Under the pieces are notes generated by a model. The model was not told where the DNA came from, made no database searches, and saw nothing but the letters and a program-made list of their open reading frames with translations. A DNA stretch of 14,361 nt, from positions 1 through 14,361 of the forward strand of contig JAEEQO010000061.1 of assembly GCA_016285335.1 (NCBI GenBank). Direction: 5' to 3'. Below are positions 1-8,389 of the stretch, one piece after another; position 1 is the stretch's first letter; every line of letters begins with the position of its first letter. The stretch comes from Victivallales bacterium (GTDB lineage: Bacteria > Verrucomicrobiota > Lentisphaeria > Victivallales > UBA1829). Made by a program: the position numbers and the translations under genes.

Positions 1-804
1 GCCGGTGCAGGATTCGCCGATGGCGGACCCGGGGTAGATCTTGTAGATCTTGAAAAGCTTGTTGTTGGCGTACAGGACGAGCCTGTTGTCGGAACGCCGG
101 ATCACGATGGACCACACGCTCTGCGGAATCTGGAGTTTCTGCCCGATGTTCAGGCGGGTCGTGGTCATGCCGTTGGCCTTCTGGATCGCCGAAACGGACG
201 TGTTGTAGTCCACGGCGATCTTGGAAAGCGTGTCGCCGCTCTTGACCGTGTAGGCGAAGTTCGTTTCGGAGTCCGTCCCGCTGCGGTAGATGTTCATGCT
301 GGCGCGGCCGAGCAGGCTTGCAGCCGCGTCGTACAGCGCATCGGAGGAGTCCATGGCGCTCAGCATGTCGCGGAGGATCGTCCGGCTCTGTTCGAACTTG
401 CGCTCGTTGAACGCCTGATATGCCGAATCGTAGAGTTTGCGCTGCTGTTTGAGGCGCTGCTGTTCGAATTCCCGGATATCGAGCGCGACCTCTTCGGGAT
501 TGAGCTCGCGGGCGCGATGTTCCAGGATCGCGGCCGAAGTCTCCGAGTGGTCCGCGGAATCGCGGACATCGGCGAAGGTCCGGGCTGGGATATCGTTGTC
601 CTGCACCGGCTGGGTCGCCGCTGGGGTGACGCGGCCGCGTTTGTCGAAATGGCGCTTGATGCCCCACACGGCGGCGCCGACGACAAGCAGGATCAGCAGT
701 ACCACGACGACGCGGTACAGGCCGGTGTAACGGCGTTCCGCTTCGGCGGTCTTGATCCCGTATGTCCTGAAATTGCCGGATGTGTTGCTGGTCAGCTTTG
801 GCAT
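1..804 (-). CDS. LysM domain / L,D-transpeptidase (YkuD) protein, 3' end cut by window
   Basis: The frame is open from an ATG at 804 to the window edge (268 codons, no stop). Residues 30-49 form one hydrophobic membrane anchor after a basic N-terminus. Residues 110-165 are charged and helical, possibly a TPR-like or coiled-coil spacer. Residues 184-228 are a LysM module (YTVKSGDTLSKIA ... ANGM ... LNIGQKLQIP). From residue 231 the sequence reads like the start of a YkuD catalytic domain (WSIVIRRSDNRLVLYANN). By family knowledge the protein would be anchored in the inner membrane, bind peptidoglycan glycan strands and form 3-3 or lipoprotein crosslinks. The catalytic HxxxS/TxGC segment lies outside the window, so activity cannot be judged. 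An AGGA lies a few bases before the ATG, and a promoter sits about 90 bp upstream. It is divergent from the DJ-1-like gene. Confidence 0.85.
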   Translation of the reverse strand, partial: MPKLTSNTSGNFRTYGIKTAEAERRYTGLYRVVVVLLILLVVGAAVWGIKRHFDKRGRVTPAATQPVQDNDIPARTFADVRDSADHSETSAAILEHRARELNPEEVALDIREFEQQRLKQQRKLYDSAYQAFNERKFEQSRTILRDMLSAMDSSDALYDAAASLLGRASMNIYRSGTDSETNFAYTVKSGDTLSKIAVDYNTSVSAIQKANGMTTTRLNIGQKLQIPQSVWSIVIRRSDNRLVLYANNKLFKIYKIYPGSAIGESCTG

Positions 805-894
805 TTCGATCCTGTCCGTCCTGGTTGGTTCTCAGATCGCGGCGGGCACGTTCCCGGTTGCCCGGATGCACCCGCGCGCTTACGTTTACTTCCT

Positions 895-923
895 AATATA
901 ACACGTCTTTTCCATTTTGCCAA
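895..923 (-). promoter_or_regulatory. sigma-70-like promoter for the LysM/YkuD gene
   Basis: Read on the minus strand, TTGGCA (918-923) and TATATT (895-900) are separated by exactly 17 bp. The predicted start is near 888, giving a leader of about 85 nt before the ATG at 804. Confidence 0.7.
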
Positions 924-982
924 TGTTTTTTTCATGTTTTCGCGGATTCTGCCGTCAAAACCGCTTTTTTTTCCTCTCCGGC

Positions 983-1011
983 TTGCATTTTGTGCTCCCG
1001 CGTGGCATAGT
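983..1011 (+). promoter_or_regulatory. sigma-70-like promoter for the DJ-1/PfpI-like gene
   Basis: TTGCAT (983-988) and CATAGT (1006-1011) are 17 bp apart, followed by a second TATAGG just downstream. The start would be near 1018, about 60 nt before the ATG at 1082. Its direction is divergent from the LysM/YkuD promoter. Confidence 0.5.
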
Positions 1012-1081
1012 ATAGGCTGCGGTCCGCGCCGGTGAGGGGGACGCCGGATGCGGAAGCCGCGGAAAGGAAGGGGGGAAAGGG

Positions 1082-1777
1082 ATGAACTGCGGAAATGTTT
1101 TGTTCGTCGTGACGTCTCACGACAGGATGGGGGTGCTCCGCAACCGGAAGACCGGGATCTGGCTGGAAGACCTCGCCGTCCCGCACGGGATCCTGTCCGG
1201 CGCCGGATACAGCATCACGGTGTCGTCGCCGCTCGGCGGGGAAGTCCCGGTCGATCCCGACAGCATGAAGCGCACGCAATACGCCGTCTTCAACCCCGAA
1301 GCGTGGCTGGAACACGAAAAAAACGTCCTGCTGGAATCCGTGCCGCTGGGGGAAATCCGGCACGAGGACTTCGACGCGGTGTTCTATCCCGGCGGCTACG
1401 GCTCGTTCTGGGACCTCTCCGTCGACCGGAACAACGCCTGTCTGCTGGAACAGTTCGTGGGCAGCGGCCGGCCAGTGGCGGCAATCCGGCACGGCGGGAC
1501 CGCCCTGCTCGCGGCGAAAACAGCCGCGGGAAACAGCGTCCTGAACGGACGCCGCGTGACGGCGGCAAGCGATGACGAGGAACACCAGATGGCGCTCGAC
1601 CGGGTCGTGCCGTTTTCGCTTGGGAAACGCCTGCGAAAATGCGGCGCGGAATATATCGCCGCCGAGCCGTGGAAACCGCATGTGGTCGCGGACGGGATGC
1701 TGCTCACGGGACAGAACACGCAATCGGCGGGCGAACTTGCGCTCACCCTGCTGTCGCTTATGAAAAATGGCCGCTGA
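1082..1777 (+). CDS. DJ-1/PfpI (class I glutamine amidotransferase-like, Hsp31-type) protein lacking the nucleophile Cys
   Basis: The protein has 231 aa, full length for the Hsp31-like branch of the DJ-1/PfpI superfamily. Family landmarks in order are: GIWLEDL near 25-31 with the conserved acidic E29; SPLGGEVPVDPDS near 49-61; YPGGYGSFWDL near 102-112; the nucleophile-elbow region AAIRHGG at 133-139; the EEHQ...VPFSL segment; and HVVADGMLLTGQNTQS near the C-terminus. Known members have C-H-G-P at the elbow and act as glyoxalases, deglycase-like enzymes or chaperones. Here the cysteine is arginine (R136, codon CGG at 1487-1489), while H137 and E29 remain. Cys-dependent catalysis is therefore unlikely, and a chaperone, binding or altered role is inferred. 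A GGAAGGGGGG purine run precedes the ATG. The gene converges on the MarR gene with a 36-bp gap and no clear terminator. Confidence 0.85.
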   Translation: MNCGNVLFVVTSHDRMGVLRNRKTGIWLEDLAVPHGILSGAGYSITVSSPLGGEVPVDPDSMKRTQYAVFNPEAWLEHEKNVLLESVPLGEIRHEDFDAVFYPGGYGSFWDLSVDRNNACLLEQFVGSGRPVAAIRHGGTALLAAKTAAGNSVLNGRRVTAASDDEEHQMALDRVVPFSLGKRLRKCGAEYIAAEPWKPHVVADGMLLTGQNTQSAGELALTLLSLMKNGR

Positions 1778-1813
1778 ATCGCGAGGAGAGGCGAGCGGAC
1801 CGCCAGGCTGTTC

Positions 1814-2824
1814 TCAGTTGAACGACACCGAAACCGGCTCCGGCAGCAGGAACGCTTTCCCCTCCCTGTCGAGGAATTCAAGGAAACGGTCCAGAGTGCG
1901 GCCGAACATCTCCGCGCGTTCCGGCTCGACCGTGCTGAAGAAATTCTGCATGAATTTCGTGTAGGAAGCCGCGGTCAGGCGGCGTATCCGCAGCCCCTCC
2001 GGCGTGAGGCGGACACGGATGACGTCGCGGTTCGCCGGAGACGAAACGTATTCCACCACACCGTCATGGATCATGGCTTTCAAGGTCTGGGCGGTCACGC
2101 CGGAACTGACCTGGAACCTGGCGGCGAGGTCCTTCACCTTCGGTCTTTCGTCGAATCTGGTCAGAGGGAACAGATGGTCCAGAAGACGGAGCTTGCCGAG
2201 CGTCACGCGTCCGCTGGTTTCGTAATAATAAATGATTGTCGGACCTTTCAGCGCGGTCACGAAGTGCATGGTCAGAATGAACGGCGGAAGTTTTCTCAGC
2301 TGGTCCGGGTCGATGAAACGGTGTTTGAGCAGTCCCGGCATGGACAGATCGGCGGGATTTCTGACAACGGAAAGCTCCCCTCCGGTCCGGCTTTCCGCAA
2401 GGCGCACGAAGATCTCGTCCGCGGAGGCGATTTCCTCCGGCGTGATATATCCGAGGGACTTGAACGCCTCCAGCATCTTCGCGAAATGGTCGATCGCCTT
2501 GTTCCTGACGGCGAGCAGTTCGTCCGTGGCGCGGACCAAAGACGAGCGCTTGTCTTTCTCGGACGGAATGCGCTCCAGCACGGATGCACGGACCAGGCCG
2601 TCGACCGCCTGGGAAATGGCGCCCGAGGGCAGACCGATGTAGGACGTCAGATCCTTGATCGCCGGAGTCGCCTCCGGGTATGTGAAAAAGAACTGCACGA
2701 TCGGGAACTGTGCGAGCGAACAGTCGAAATCCTTATCCAGCACGCCGTACGAAGTGGTCCGGAGGCGCCAGGATATGATAAACATCTTTCGCCAGATCGA
2801 TCCTGCAAAATCCGCGTTCATCAT
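1814..2824 (-). CDS. Tandem MarR-MarR fusion transcriptional regulator
   Basis: The product is 336 aa, about twice the length of a normal MarR protein (roughly 140-160 aa). Two MarR-like winged helices can be read. In the first, helices run from about residue 10, the HTH spans 55-82 and a wing with SEKDKRSSLVRAT lies at 88-100. In the second, the HTH spans 227-257 (KVKDLAARFQVSSGVTAQTLKAM, broken here for length: KVKDLAARFQ then VSSGVTAQTL) and a wing with SPANRDVIRVRLTPEG lies at 262-277. MarR proteins normally dimerise, so this may be a covalent pseudo-dimer; that is inference. I chose the ATG at 2824. A second ATG at 2821 is equivalent, and a TTG at 2857 would sit inside the operator candidate. 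No good Shine-Dalgarno sequence is visible at any of these starts. An upstream palindrome suggests autoregulation. No ligand can be named. Confidence 0.8.
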   Translation of the reverse strand: MMNADFAGSIWRKMFIISWRLRTTSYGVLDKDFDCSLAQFPIVQFFFTYPEATPAIKDLTSYIGLPSGAISQAVDGLVRASVLERIPSEKDKRSSLVRATDELLAVRNKAIDHFAKMLEAFKSLGYITPEEIASADEIFVRLAESRTGGELSVVRNPADLSMPGLLKHRFIDPDQLRKLPPFILTMHFVTALKGPTIIYYYETSGRVTLGKLRLLDHLFPLTRFDERPKVKDLAARFQVSSGVTAQTLKAMIHDGVVEYVSSPANRDVIRVRLTPEGLRIRRLTAASYTKFMQNFFSTVEPERAEMFGRTLDRFLEFLDREGKAFLLPEPVSVSFN

Positions 2825-2850
2825 TTGGTGTGAGGAGTGATTCTTTTTCT

Positions 2851-2872
2851 GTCTCAATTGAGCGGTTGAGAC
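2851..2872. promoter_or_regulatory. Inverted-repeat operator candidate for the MarR-type regulator
   Basis: GTCTCAA (2851-2857) and TTGAGAC (2866-2872) are perfect inverted arms 8 bp apart. Within the site, CTCAATTGAG (2853-2862) is a perfect 10-bp palindrome, so three TTGAG half-sites lie in 22 bp. It sits just upstream of the regulator's start codon and downstream of its promoter, as expected for autorepression. The GTCTCAAT 8-mer recurs at 3192-3199 near the kinase promoter. Confidence 0.5.
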
Positions 2873-2956
2873 ACGGTGTTTTTTCGGGGCGGATTGCGAA
2901 AGCGCCCCCTTTAGGGGGATGCTTCGGCAGGCAAGTTCGAATGCCTGATGAAAAAG

Positions 2957-2985
2957 AATATACTTTTCCTATATATTTTTTTCAA
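2957..2985 (-). promoter_or_regulatory. sigma-70-like promoter for the MarR-MarR gene
   Basis: On the minus strand TTGAAA (2980-2985) and TATATT (2957-2962) have a 17-bp spacer. The 5' leader would be about 125 nt. It contains a C5/G5 hairpin (2905-2909 with 2914-2918) and a competing GGGGCG/CGCCCC pairing (2886-2891 with 2903-2908). The rest of 2873-3149 is AT-rich and shows no credible gene. Confidence 0.65.
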
Positions 2986-3149
2986 GGGGAATTTGCCGGA
3001 AAAATCAAAAAAAACATGTTAAACGCTTATATTTGTACGTTACTTATCATAAACATCCTAATGTTGAAATAGTCTTTTTCTGTATATTCCCAAGGGCGGG
3101 GGATCCGTGTTTCGATTATTATTTTTGATGACAATTGCGGGTGGTCCGC

Positions 3150-3177
3150 TTGACTTTCCGGACTTCCGGTGTATATT
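3150..3177 (+). promoter_or_regulatory. sigma-70-like promoter of the kinase-regulator-HIT operon
   Basis: TTGACT (3150-3155) and TATATT (3172-3177) have a 16-bp spacer, giving a predicted start near 3184 and a leader of about 40 nt. A GTCTCAAT motif at 3192-3199, identical to one arm of the MarR operator candidate, lies just after the predicted start. Confidence 0.65.
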
Positions 3178-3225
3178 CATTGTGACAAAACGTCTCAATC
3201 AAACATCCAATGACTAGGTGTTGCC

Positions 3226-4418
3226 ATGTGTCCCAGAAACATGAAGGACCGCGTCCTGAACCGCATCGGCGAGCTTGACCAGGTCAACCTTCAGAACTTC
3301 ATCCAGATGATCTCGAAGGAACACAGGTTTCTCAGTTCGCTTTTCGACAGCCTCCGGGAAGCCATCCTCGTCATCTCTCCCGCGCATACCGTGCTGTATC
3401 ACAATGCAGCCGCGCAGGAATTCCTCGGCCTGCCGGAGAATGCCTCCGCGCTCCCCGTCGAAAAGCTGATGCCCGGCCTCAACCTCGATCTCCTGCTGTC
3501 CGACTCCGTCTCCGGCACGGGCGCGAGCAAGTCCATGCGCCAGGAACTCGAACTGACTTACCCGGAACACCGCATCGTCCAGATGTACGCTCTCCCGATC
3601 GACCGCGAGGACGCCCCGTACGCGCTGATCCTGACCGACGTGACGGCGACCATGGAACAGGCCGCCAGCGTGGCGGAATCCGAACGCAGCAAGGCGGTCT
3701 CCATGCTCGCCGCAGAGGTCGCGCACGAGATCGGGAATCCGCTGAACAGCCTTTACCTCCATCTTCAGTTCCTGCAGCGGCTCCTGAAAAATCCCGGCGC
3801 GAACCTGGCCGACGCCTCGCAGGAGGTCGCCGAAGCGCGGTCCGAGGTGGAACGCCTCGACGCCATCATCAACCAGTTCCTGCACGCGCTGCGTCCCGGC
3901 AAGCCCGTCTTCGAACCGCTTGACCTGAAATCGCTCGTGCTCGACTCCCTGAACTTCATGCGGCAGGAAATCACCGACCGCAAGATCCAGATCGAATTCT
4001 ACTGGGGCGAGAACGTCCCGCAGATCAACGGCGACGCGAACCAGCTGAAACAGGCGTTCTACAACCTCGCCCGCAACGCCATGCAGGCGATGCCGAGCGG
4101 CGGCAAACTCACGGTCCGCTGCAGCGCCGACGACAGCTTCGTGATGCTCTCCGTCTCCGACAGCGGCTGCGGCATCAAGCCCGAAAACATGCAGAAGATC
4201 TTCCGCCCGTTCTTCACCACGAAGAACGCGGGCACCGGGCTCGGCCTCATGATCGTCGAGCGCATCGTCCGCGAACACGGCGGCAGTCTTACCGTCGACA
4301 GCCGGGAAAACGTCGGCACCACGTTCACAATCAGCCTGCCGCGCCGCATCCGAGTGGTGCGCGGGCTGCCCGCCCCCGATCCGCGCAGGGAAATCCAGAC
4401 CAAGGAAGGACAATCCGA

Positions 4419-4422
<4 letters not shown>
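3226..4422 (+). CDS. Cytosolic PAS-domain sensor histidine kinase (NtrB-like)
   Basis: The product is 398 aa with no transmembrane segment, so it should sense a cytoplasmic signal. An N-terminal helical stretch is followed by a PAS domain at about 39-150 (FDSLREAILVISPAHTVLYH). The HisKA dimerisation domain follows, with H-box AHEIGNPLNS and phospho-acceptor H167. The HATPase domain has an N-box around 280-289 (NLARNAMQAM), a G1 box DSGCG at 312-316 and a G2 box GTGLGL at 336-341, so all catalytic motifs are intact. The H-x-E-I-x-N-P pattern and the partner class place it near NtrB/AtoS/ZraS kinases. The ATG at 3226 follows a weak AGGTG; an in-frame ATG at 3241 has no ribosome binding site. 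Its stop overlaps the start of the response regulator (ATGA at 4419), implying translational coupling and a cognate pair. The stimulus is unknown. Confidence 0.93.
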
Positions 4423-5780
<1,358 letters not shown>

Positions 5781-5789
<9 letters not shown>

Positions 5790-5808
5790 CCTTACTATCG
5801 AATAACCT
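5781..5808. repeat. 12-bp direct duplication spanning the regulator stop codon
   Basis: ATCGAATAACCT occurs at 5781-5792 and again at 5797-5808, separated by TACT. The first copy encodes the last residues and stop of the NtrC-like protein; the second is non-coding. It looks like a local slippage duplication in the gap before the HIT gene. Confidence 0.8.
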
Positions 5809-5831
5809 CCTTCTGAAAGGAACCTTTCCCC

Positions 5832-6347
5832 ATGCAAAACTGCCTTTTCTGCCGCATCATCAACGGTGAAGTCCCCTCCGTCAAGGTCTATGAGGACGAC
5901 CTCGTGCTCGCCTTCCTCGACCTCTTCCCCATCAACTTCGGACACGTGCTCGTGATCCCGAAGGAACACCACACCAGCGCCGCCACCATCCCGGAAGCCA
6001 CCGCGGGCCGCATGTTCTATGTGGGCGCACGCATCGGCGCCGCGCTCCGCCACGGCCTCGACGCAGACGGCTTCAACTTCCACCTCTCCGACGGCACCAC
6101 CGCCGGTCAGGTCGTGATGCACGCGCACCTCCACATCGTGCCCCGCTGGGCCGATGACGGATTCCACTGGAACTGGCGCCAGCTCAAGTACGAATCCGAG
6201 GAAAAGCGCATCGAACTCTGCGAAAAGATCAAGGCGCGCTTCAAATTCGTCCGCGACGACGCCGAACTCGCCGCGAACAACGCCGAATGCGACCCGGAAT
6301 ACCATTCCCCGCTCGCAAAAGACGATCCGGCGAAACACGGCGGCTGA
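5832..6347 (+). CDS. HIT family (histidine triad) hydrolase
   Basis: The product is 171 aa. A CxxC pair (C4, C7), typical of zinc-binding HIT proteins, opens the protein. The core has DLFPINFGHVLVIPKEHH at about 30-47, and the active-site triad HAHLHIVPR gives H97, H99 and H101. These proteins hydrolyse nucleotide phosphoramidates or dinucleoside polyphosphates in the cytosol; the exact substrate cannot be read. The tail of about 65 residues after the triad is longer than in minimal HINT proteins and resembles the longer Fhit/AP4A-hydrolase-like bacterial members. A GAAAGGA ribosome binding site lies about 10 nt before the ATG. It starts 42 bp after the response regulator and is followed by a terminator, so it is probably the last gene of the kinase operon. 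Link to that signalling pathway is by position only. Confidence 0.92.
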   Translation: MQNCLFCRIINGEVPSVKVYEDDLVLAFLDLFPINFGHVLVIPKEHHTSAATIPEATAGRMFYVGARIGAALRHGLDADGFNFHLSDGTTAGQVVMHAHLHIVPRWADDGFHWNWRQLKYESEEKRIELCEKIKARFKFVRDDAELAANNAECDPEYHSPLAKDDPAKHGG

Positions 6348-6382
6348 TTTCTCCCCCTGCCCTGTTTTCTCAGTCTCTTTCC

Positions 6383-6421
6383 GCCCCGGCGCATCCTCTC
6401 TCATGCTCCGGGGCTTTTTTT
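6383..6421 (+). terminator. Intrinsic terminator after the HIT gene
   Basis: GCCCCGG (6383-6389) pairs with CCGGGGC (6408-6414). The stem continues inward through GCAT/ATGC (6391-6394 with 6403-6406) past one mismatch. T7 follows at once. It separates the kinase operon from the xylanase unit. Confidence 0.9.
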
Positions 6422-6442
6422 CTGTTCATAATGGCTTGCATA

Positions 6443-6485
6443 AGAGTTAAATAACTCTAAGAAACTTCAGAAATCATGATTTCTG
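6443..6485. promoter_or_regulatory. Palindromic operator candidates upstream of the xylanase promoter
   Basis: CAGAAATCATGATTTCTG at 6468-6485 is a perfect 18-bp palindrome ending 22 bp before the -35 box. A weaker inverted repeat AGAGTT/AACTCT lies at 6443-6458. The position suits an activator or repressor controlling a catabolic enzyme; the regulator is not identified. Confidence 0.5.
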
Positions 6486-6507
6486 TAAAAATTAATCGTT
6501 TAGCCGC

Positions 6508-6536
6508 TTGCAAATCCCGAAACAAAAGGCTATACT
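6508..6536 (+). promoter_or_regulatory. sigma-70-like promoter of the xylanase gene
   Basis: TTGCAA (6508-6513) and TATACT (6531-6536) are separated by 17 bp. Predicted start is near 6543, about 70 nt before the ATG. Confidence 0.75.
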
Positions 6537-6613
6537 ATCGCTGAACGGAGTTTTTCTCTGGTCTCCCCCGCCTCAACAACTCCTCACATGCACCAAATGA
6601 AAGGAACCGGTCC

Positions 6614-7735
6614 ATGATGAAAAAAGCTTTGCTCATGCTCGCCGCGGCGGCGTCCGTCTCCGCACTGTTCGCCGCCGACACGCCGAAGACCAACCTCGGC
6701 AAACTCTACGAGAAGGATTTCCTGATCGGCGTCGCCCTCAACCAGCGGATCACAAGCCAGCAGGATAAGACCCGCGCCGACCTCGCCGCCTCGCAGTTCA
6801 ACTGCCTCACGCCGGAAAACTGCATGAAATGGGACGCCACCGAGCCGCAGGAGGGCAAATTCAACTTCGGCCCCGGCGACGATCTCGTGAAATACGCGCA
6901 GAAGAACAAGATCAAGATCCACGGCCACACGCTCATCTGGCACAGCCAGACCCCGAGCTGGGTATTCCAGGGCGAAAACGGGCAGCCCGCCACGCGCGAG
7001 CTCGTCCTGAAGCGCATGAAGAACCACATCGAGGGCGTCATGAAACACTACAAGGGCAAGATCGACGCGTGGGACGTCGTGAACGAGGCGTTCAACGAGG
7101 ACGGCACGCTCCGCAATTCACAGTGGAAACGCATCGTCGGCGACGACTTCATCGAAAAGGCATTCGAGTTCGCCCGCGCCGCCGATCCCTCCGCCAAGCT
7201 CGTCTACAACGACTACAACGCCTACAATCCCTCCAAGCGCGACGGCATCGCCAAGCTCGCCAAAGAGCTGAAGAAGAAGGGCCTCATCGACGCCGTCGGC
7301 ATGCAGGGACACTATCTGATCGACTATCCGGCCGTGAATCTGATCGAGGACGCCATCAAGAAATACGCTGACGCGGGCGTGATGGTCATGGTCACGGAAC
7401 TGGACGTCGACGTCCTGCCGCGCAACAACGGGCGGGTCACCGCGGATATTTCCGCGACGCAGGAATACCAGGAGAAGAACAACCCGTATACGAAGGGACT
7501 CCCGGACGACGTTTCCAAGAAGCTCGCCGACCGCTACACCGACATCTTCAAGGTCTTCCTGAAGCACAGCAAGAACATGTACTCCGTGACCGTCTGGGGC
7601 CTTGACGACGGCACCAGCTGGCTCAACGGATTCCCGGTCCGCGGCCGCACGAACCATCCGCTTCTCTTCGACCGCCAGCTGAAGGCGAAACCGTGCTACG
7701 ACGCACTCGTCAAGCTCAAACAGCCGAAGAAATAA
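6614..7735 (+). CDS. Secreted GH10 endo-beta-1,4-xylanase
   Basis: The product is 373 aa. Residues 1 to about 20 are a signal peptide (two lysines, then a leucine/alanine core ending AxA). The remainder is a single GH10 catalytic barrel of normal size with no carbohydrate-binding module. Diagnostic motifs: NCLTPENCMKW near the start of the barrel; GHTLIWHSQTPSW; WDVVNEAFNE with acid/base E158; YNDYNAYN; GMQGHY; VTELDVDV with nucleophile E262; and WGLDDGTSWL. GH10 enzymes cleave internal beta-1,4 bonds of xylan with retention, here outside the cytoplasm or in the periplasm. GAAAGGA lies about 8 nt before the ATG at 6614; a second ATG at 6617 is equally possible. It is monocistronic, with its own promoter, palindromic operator candidates and terminator. 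Confidence 0.96.
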   Translation: MMKKALLMLAAAASVSALFAADTPKTNLGKLYEKDFLIGVALNQRITSQQDKTRADLAASQFNCLTPENCMKWDATEPQEGKFNFGPGDDLVKYAQKNKIKIHGHTLIWHSQTPSWVFQGENGQPATRELVLKRMKNHIEGVMKHYKGKIDAWDVVNEAFNEDGTLRNSQWKRIVGDDFIEKAFEFARAADPSAKLVYNDYNAYNPSKRDGIAKLAKELKKKGLIDAVGMQGHYLIDYPAVNLIEDAIKKYADAGVMVMVTELDVDVLPRNNGRVTADISATQEYQEKNNPYTKGLPDDVSKKLADRYTDIFKVFLKHSKNMYSVTVWGLDDGTSWLNGFPVRGRTNHPLLFDRQLKAKPCYDALVKLKQPKK

Positions 7736-7766
7736 ACTTCAATAAATCAAATATGGTTGTAATACG

Positions 7767-7801
7767 CTCCGGTCCGGGCAATCCCGGCCGGAGTTTTTTT
7801 T
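7767..7801 (+). terminator. Intrinsic terminator after the xylanase gene
   Basis: CTCCG ... CGGAG forms the outer stem (7767-7771 with 7789-7793) and CCGGG/CCCGG the inner stem around a CAAT loop. It is followed by eight T residues. Downstream, 7802-7921 holds only a weak second inverted repeat (7847-7855 with 7892-7901) before a T5 run. Confidence 0.9.
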
Positions 7802-7921
7802 AGGAGTCCGCATCCGTCAATGCCGGTCATCGGTTCATTGTTTCCTTTCCGAACGTCCTCTTTTTTGAATAGAAGGATTCCCCATTCCGTTCGTTTCGGA
7901 AGAGTTTTTCCGTTCATCCGC

Positions 7922-7949
7922 TTGATTTTCACCGAAACGGCACTATAGT
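7922..7949 (+). promoter_or_regulatory. sigma-70-like promoter of the tRNA-Arg gene
   Basis: TTGATT (7922-7927) and TATAGT (7944-7949) are separated by 16 bp. Predicted start is near 7956, leaving about 70 nt of 5' leader. GTCTG/CAGAC (8002-8012) is a small inverted repeat in the leader. Confidence 0.55.
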
Positions 7950-8027
7950 ATATAGCGCTTTTCCTGACTGAACCGCAGCCGAAAAACAGCGGCGCGATCC
8001 AGTCTGTCAGACATTTTGTATAAAAGC

Positions 8028-8104
8028 GGTGGCGTAGCTCAGTTGGATAGAGCGGCTCTCTCCTAAAGAGCAGGTCGCGGGTTCAACTCCCGCCGCCGCC
8101 GCCA
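8028..8104 (+). tRNA. tRNA-Arg (anticodon CCU), CCA encoded
   Basis: A complete cloverleaf of 77 nt. The acceptor stem GGTGGCG pairs with CGCCGCC with one G-U. The D arm is GCTC/GAGC. The anticodon stem GCTCT/AGAGC closes a loop CTCCTAA, giving anticodon CCT, which reads AGG. The T arm GCGGG/CCCGC has a TTCAACT loop. The discriminator is G, and the terminal CCA is encoded at 8102-8104. A T6 run follows directly. The noncoding, accessory-looking segment begins immediately after it. tRNA-Arg 3' ends are common integration targets, but I found no second copy of its 3' end in the window. Confidence 0.97.
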
Positions 8105-8208
8105 TTTTTTATATATTGATTTTGAAATAGTTATAGCTTAAAAGGAAGCATTTTCAAATTGTCTTCTTTTGTGACTTTTTGTCTTGCTTTTGGACAGTAT
8201 TCCTGTTG

Positions 8209-8254
8209 ATAGTGGAACCATAGTGGAACCTTTTTTTGAGGGGACAGTGGAACC
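8209..8254 (+). repeat. Three AGTGGAACC direct repeats
   Basis: ATAGTGGAACC occurs twice in perfect tandem (8209-8219 and 8220-8230). A near copy ACAGTGGAACC lies at 8244-8254 after a T7 run. Purpose unknown; iteron-like binding sites or a decayed gene end are both possible. Confidence 0.7.
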
Positions 8255-8363
8255 GCACACATTCATTCAGTCAACCAAATCCTGACGTGTTGAACAATGG
8301 GCCGAGTGGATTCGGATTCCGGTAGAGGTTCACTTGCTGTTTGAGATTTTGCGAAACTCGACA

Positions 8364-8389
8364 GCAGAAGTCATCGGCAGAAGTCATCG
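8364..8389 (+). repeat. 13-bp perfect tandem duplication
   Basis: GCAGAAGTCATCG is present twice back to back (8364-8376 and 8377-8389). The first copy includes the 3' arm end of the 8335-8366 hairpin. Confidence 0.85.

Noticed and set aside
2830..3072. 80-codon plus-strand frame upstream of the kinase
   Set aside because: It spans the MarR operator, leader and promoter in AT-rich DNA and has no domain signal.
8028..8104. Direct repeat of the tRNA 3' end marking an att site
   Set aside because: I found no second copy of the T-arm/acceptor sequence up to 14361, so integration at this tRNA stays an inference.
8105..8110. T6 run after the tRNA as an intrinsic terminator
   Set aside because: No hairpin other than the tRNA itself precedes it, and tRNA ends are made by processing. 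Termination there cannot be supported from sequence.
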